Assembly (NCBI GenBank): GCA_002495235.1
Contig: DAEG01000031.1
Span: 1-14,431 of the forward strand
Reading direction: 5' to 3'
Length of the DNA: 14,431 bases
Source: Euryarchaeota archaeon UBA287
GTDB taxonomy: Archaea > Thermoplasmatota > UBA186 > UBA287
Part shown: positions 13,456 through 14,431 of the stretch, piece by piece
Position numbering within the stretch: the stretch's first letter is position 1
Layout of the letters: each line of letters starts with the position of its first letter
Position numbers and translations under genes: made by a program
Notes under the pieces: generated by a model
Database searches by the model: none
What the model was told of the DNA's origin: nothing
What the model saw: the letters and a program-made list of their open reading frames with translations, nothing else

Positions 13456-13619
13456 CTCTTGAATTCAGTGTATCCGCACTTGCCGCAGGAGAAGCGGTCT
13501 TTGTGCTCTGCCATGAAGACACCCGCCCCGCATCGCGGACACTGTTTTTTTAGTCTCTCTACCCTGTCTCCCTCTATCCTGTATAGTGAACTTTTCAGTT
13601 TCTTTCCCTTCTGTGCCAT
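13446..13619 (-). CDS. rps27ae: Small ribosomal subunit protein S27ae (eS31)
   Basis: This 57-aa zinc-ribbon protein of the archaeal small ribosomal subunit begins MAQKGKKLK and ends GYTEFKRGS. Two pairs of cysteines bind zinc: CPRC (Cys27, Cys30) and CGKC (Cys45, Cys48). [12 protein letters not shown] and [10 protein letters not shown] are family hallmarks, and no ubiquitin is fused, as expected in archaea. The ATG lies 2 nt after the S24e stop, and GGAGGG within the end of S24e provides its ribosome site. The stop codon TAG is nucleotides 8-10 of the following tRNA-Arg, so the last three codons lie inside the tRNA gene. Order dephospho-CoA kinase, S24e, S27ae is common in archaea; a kae1-type gene often follows, but here the tRNA takes that place. 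Confidence 0.95.
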   Translation of the reverse strand: MAQKGKKLKSSLYRIEGDRVERLKKQCPRCGAGVFMAEHKDRFSCGKCGYTEFKRGS

Positions 13620-13621
13620 TT

Positions 13622-13906
13622 TCAGCCCTCCTGTTTCTTTCCTCTGCCGAGTATGTGCTCCTTCTCTATGCTCATGCTCTTTTCATCTTCGTATACTCTC
13701 GCGTACACAAGGCTCTCGCTCTTTCCGTAGCTGCTCTTCACATACTCCAGAGATATTAGATCCTCGTTCTTGCCCAGCTCTCTTGCAAGCAGTTTTTTCA
13801 CCTCATCCCTCGATGGGGTCTTCATGCCCTGGTGCAGCACACGGCATCTCACCTCGAGCCTCTTAAGAAGCCCGTTCTCTCTCTTCTCATCTATCTTTAT
13901 TTCCAT
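13622..13906 (-). CDS. rps24e: Small ribosomal subunit protein S24e
   Basis: This 94-aa protein has the usual archaeal S24e length. It begins [16 protein letters not shown] and contains the family segment [12 protein letters not shown] (about 30-41), then [17 protein letters not shown] (49-65) and [12 protein letters not shown], ending in a basic tail RGKKQEG. It belongs to the small ribosomal subunit. The ATG lies inside the last 20 bp of the dephospho-CoA kinase gene in another frame and is preceded by a perfect GGAGGTG, so translation is by strong Shine-Dalgarno initiation rather than leaderless. Confidence 0.95.
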   Translation of the reverse strand: MEIKIDEKRENGLLKRLEVRCRVLHQGMKTPSRDEVKKLLARELGKNEDLISLEYVKSSYGKSESLVYARVYEDEKSMSIEKEHILGRGKKQEG

Positions 13907-14405
13907 TCTTCACCTCCATTCTCTTCAGCATTCCTCTGACCTTCTCTCTCGCTTCGTTGACTCTGACTACCACAATCCCTCTGTCCGGCATGCCGTAGAT
14001 CACGATAGCATCTGATGGCGCCAGGAATATCGCCGGCAGCGCGGCCAGATCCTCCTCACCATTGACCGATATCAGAGTGTTCCCTCTACTCATGCACGCC
14101 GCATCTATGGCATTCCACAGTTCCTGCGTTATGGTGCCTGCAGGGTTTCTGACACTGACGGGATTCTCGTGGGTTATCGAGCTGCTGTTCATTACCTCTC
14201 TCCTGGTTTTTCCGTCGATTATGGCGATCCACGGGAGCTTTCCAGCGCTCACGAAACGTTTTGTGATGACATCGCCCACGGTTATGACCTTTTTTCCCTC
14301 AACAGAATCAAAGGAGAATGCCCTGTCCTCAATAAGAGTGCCGAGTGGCATCCTCATCTCATCCCTCATGCCTTCAGGCAGAATGTATCTAGACTCTGAG
14401 TGCAT
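13887..14405 (-). CDS. GTP-dependent dephospho-CoA kinase (DUF359)
   Basis: This 172-aa enzyme of the archaeal DUF359 family carries out the last step of coenzyme A synthesis, phosphorylating dephospho-CoA with GTP; it is unrelated to bacterial CoaE. Family features are LPEGMRDEMRMPLGTLI at the start (9-25), TVGDVIT (42-48), IIDGKTRRE (62-70), HENPVSVRNPAGTIT (79-93), VNGEEDLAALPAIFLAP (114-130) and YGMPDRGIVVVRV (137-149). The Asp and Glu residues in these blocks form the active site in studied relatives. The ATG at 14405 sits where the family begins, but the frame stays open to the window edge, so an earlier start cannot be excluded. It heads the visible S24e-S27ae-tRNA cluster and overlaps S24e by 20 bp; spt4/rpoE genes often lie upstream but are outside the window. 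Confidence 0.93.
   Translation of the reverse strand: MHSESRYILPEGMRDEMRMPLGTLIEDRAFSFDSVEGKKVITVGDVITKRFVSAGKLPWIAIIDGKTRREVMNSSSITHENPVSVRNPAGTITQELWNAIDAACMSRGNTLISVNGEEDLAALPAIFLAPSDAIVIYGMPDRGIVVVRVNEAREKVRGMLKRMEVKNGNKDR
13911..13917 (-). promoter_or_regulatory. Perfect Shine-Dalgarno site of S24e
   Basis: The minus strand reads GGAGGTG, 4 nt before the S24e ATG at 13906. It fully complements the archaeal 16S anti-SD and lies inside the dephospho-CoA kinase coding sequence. It shows that internal genes of operons here use SD initiation while first genes appear leaderless. Confidence 0.8.
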
Positions 14406-14431
14406 ACGCGCCCCTGCTGGAAATGCCCGCC

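Noticed and set aside
13399..13866. 155-codon plus-strand frame across the S24e/S27ae/tRNA region
   Set aside because: It runs antisense to two ribosomal protein genes and a tRNA and is Ser/Pro/Cys-rich without any motif.
1..14431. CRISPR arrays, insertion sequences or other mobile elements
   Set aside because: No regularly spaced direct repeats, transposase or integrase motifs, or terminal inverted repeats were seen.

Overview
The window is archaeal chromosome. The markers are TiaS (the archaeal tRNA-Ile2 agmatinylcytidine synthetase), a GTP-dependent dephospho-CoA kinase of the DUF359 family, ribosomal proteins S24e and S27ae, a tRNA with a bulge-helix-bulge intron, and TATA boxes about 22-28 nt upstream of many start codons, which suggests leaderless mRNAs. 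The DUF6015-type protein and the general gene style point towards the Thermoplasmatota (Thermoplasmata and uncultured relatives). That placement is inference, not proof.

Layout, left to right. (1) 1-1101 (+): the 3' part of a GH31 glycosidase, meeting a small DUF6015-like gene tail to tail (1091-1465, -), with flavin prenyltransferase ubiX behind it (1487-2056, -). (2) A 118-bp divergent promoter region, then tiaS (2175-3470, +) and a secreted serpin (3532-4770, +). (3) A minus-strand block: an acetylornithine/YgeW-type carbamoyltransferase coupled by an ATGA overlap to an M20/YgeY-type metallohydrolase; upstream of these a PiT-family anion permease and a secreted GH3-fold protein that lacks the catalytic residues. 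(4) A Gfo/Idh/MocA oxidoreductase (-). (5) After a regulatory region of about 320 bp, a plus-strand two-gene operon of a free-standing Lrp/AsnC ligand-binding (RAM) domain and a ten-helix DMT transporter with its own C-terminal RAM domain. (6) A four-CBS-domain protein (-) converging on the transporter so that both stop codons lie in one CTAG. (7) A minus-strand translation and CoA cluster: dephospho-CoA kinase, S24e, S27ae, tRNA-Arg(CCG).

The strongest observations are these. The tRNA-Arg(CCG) gene is interrupted in the T-loop (59/60) by a 35-nt intron that folds into a textbook BHB motif, and the S27ae stop codon is nucleotides 8-10 of the same tRNA. The RAM plus transporter-RAM operon looks like an amino-acid efflux system sensed directly by ligand, without a DNA-binding domain. 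The secreted GH3 protein is a probable pseudoenzyme. The serpin has an intact inhibitory hinge. The carbamoyltransferase/deacylase pair carries HVLP in place of the usual HCLP, so its substrate is open.
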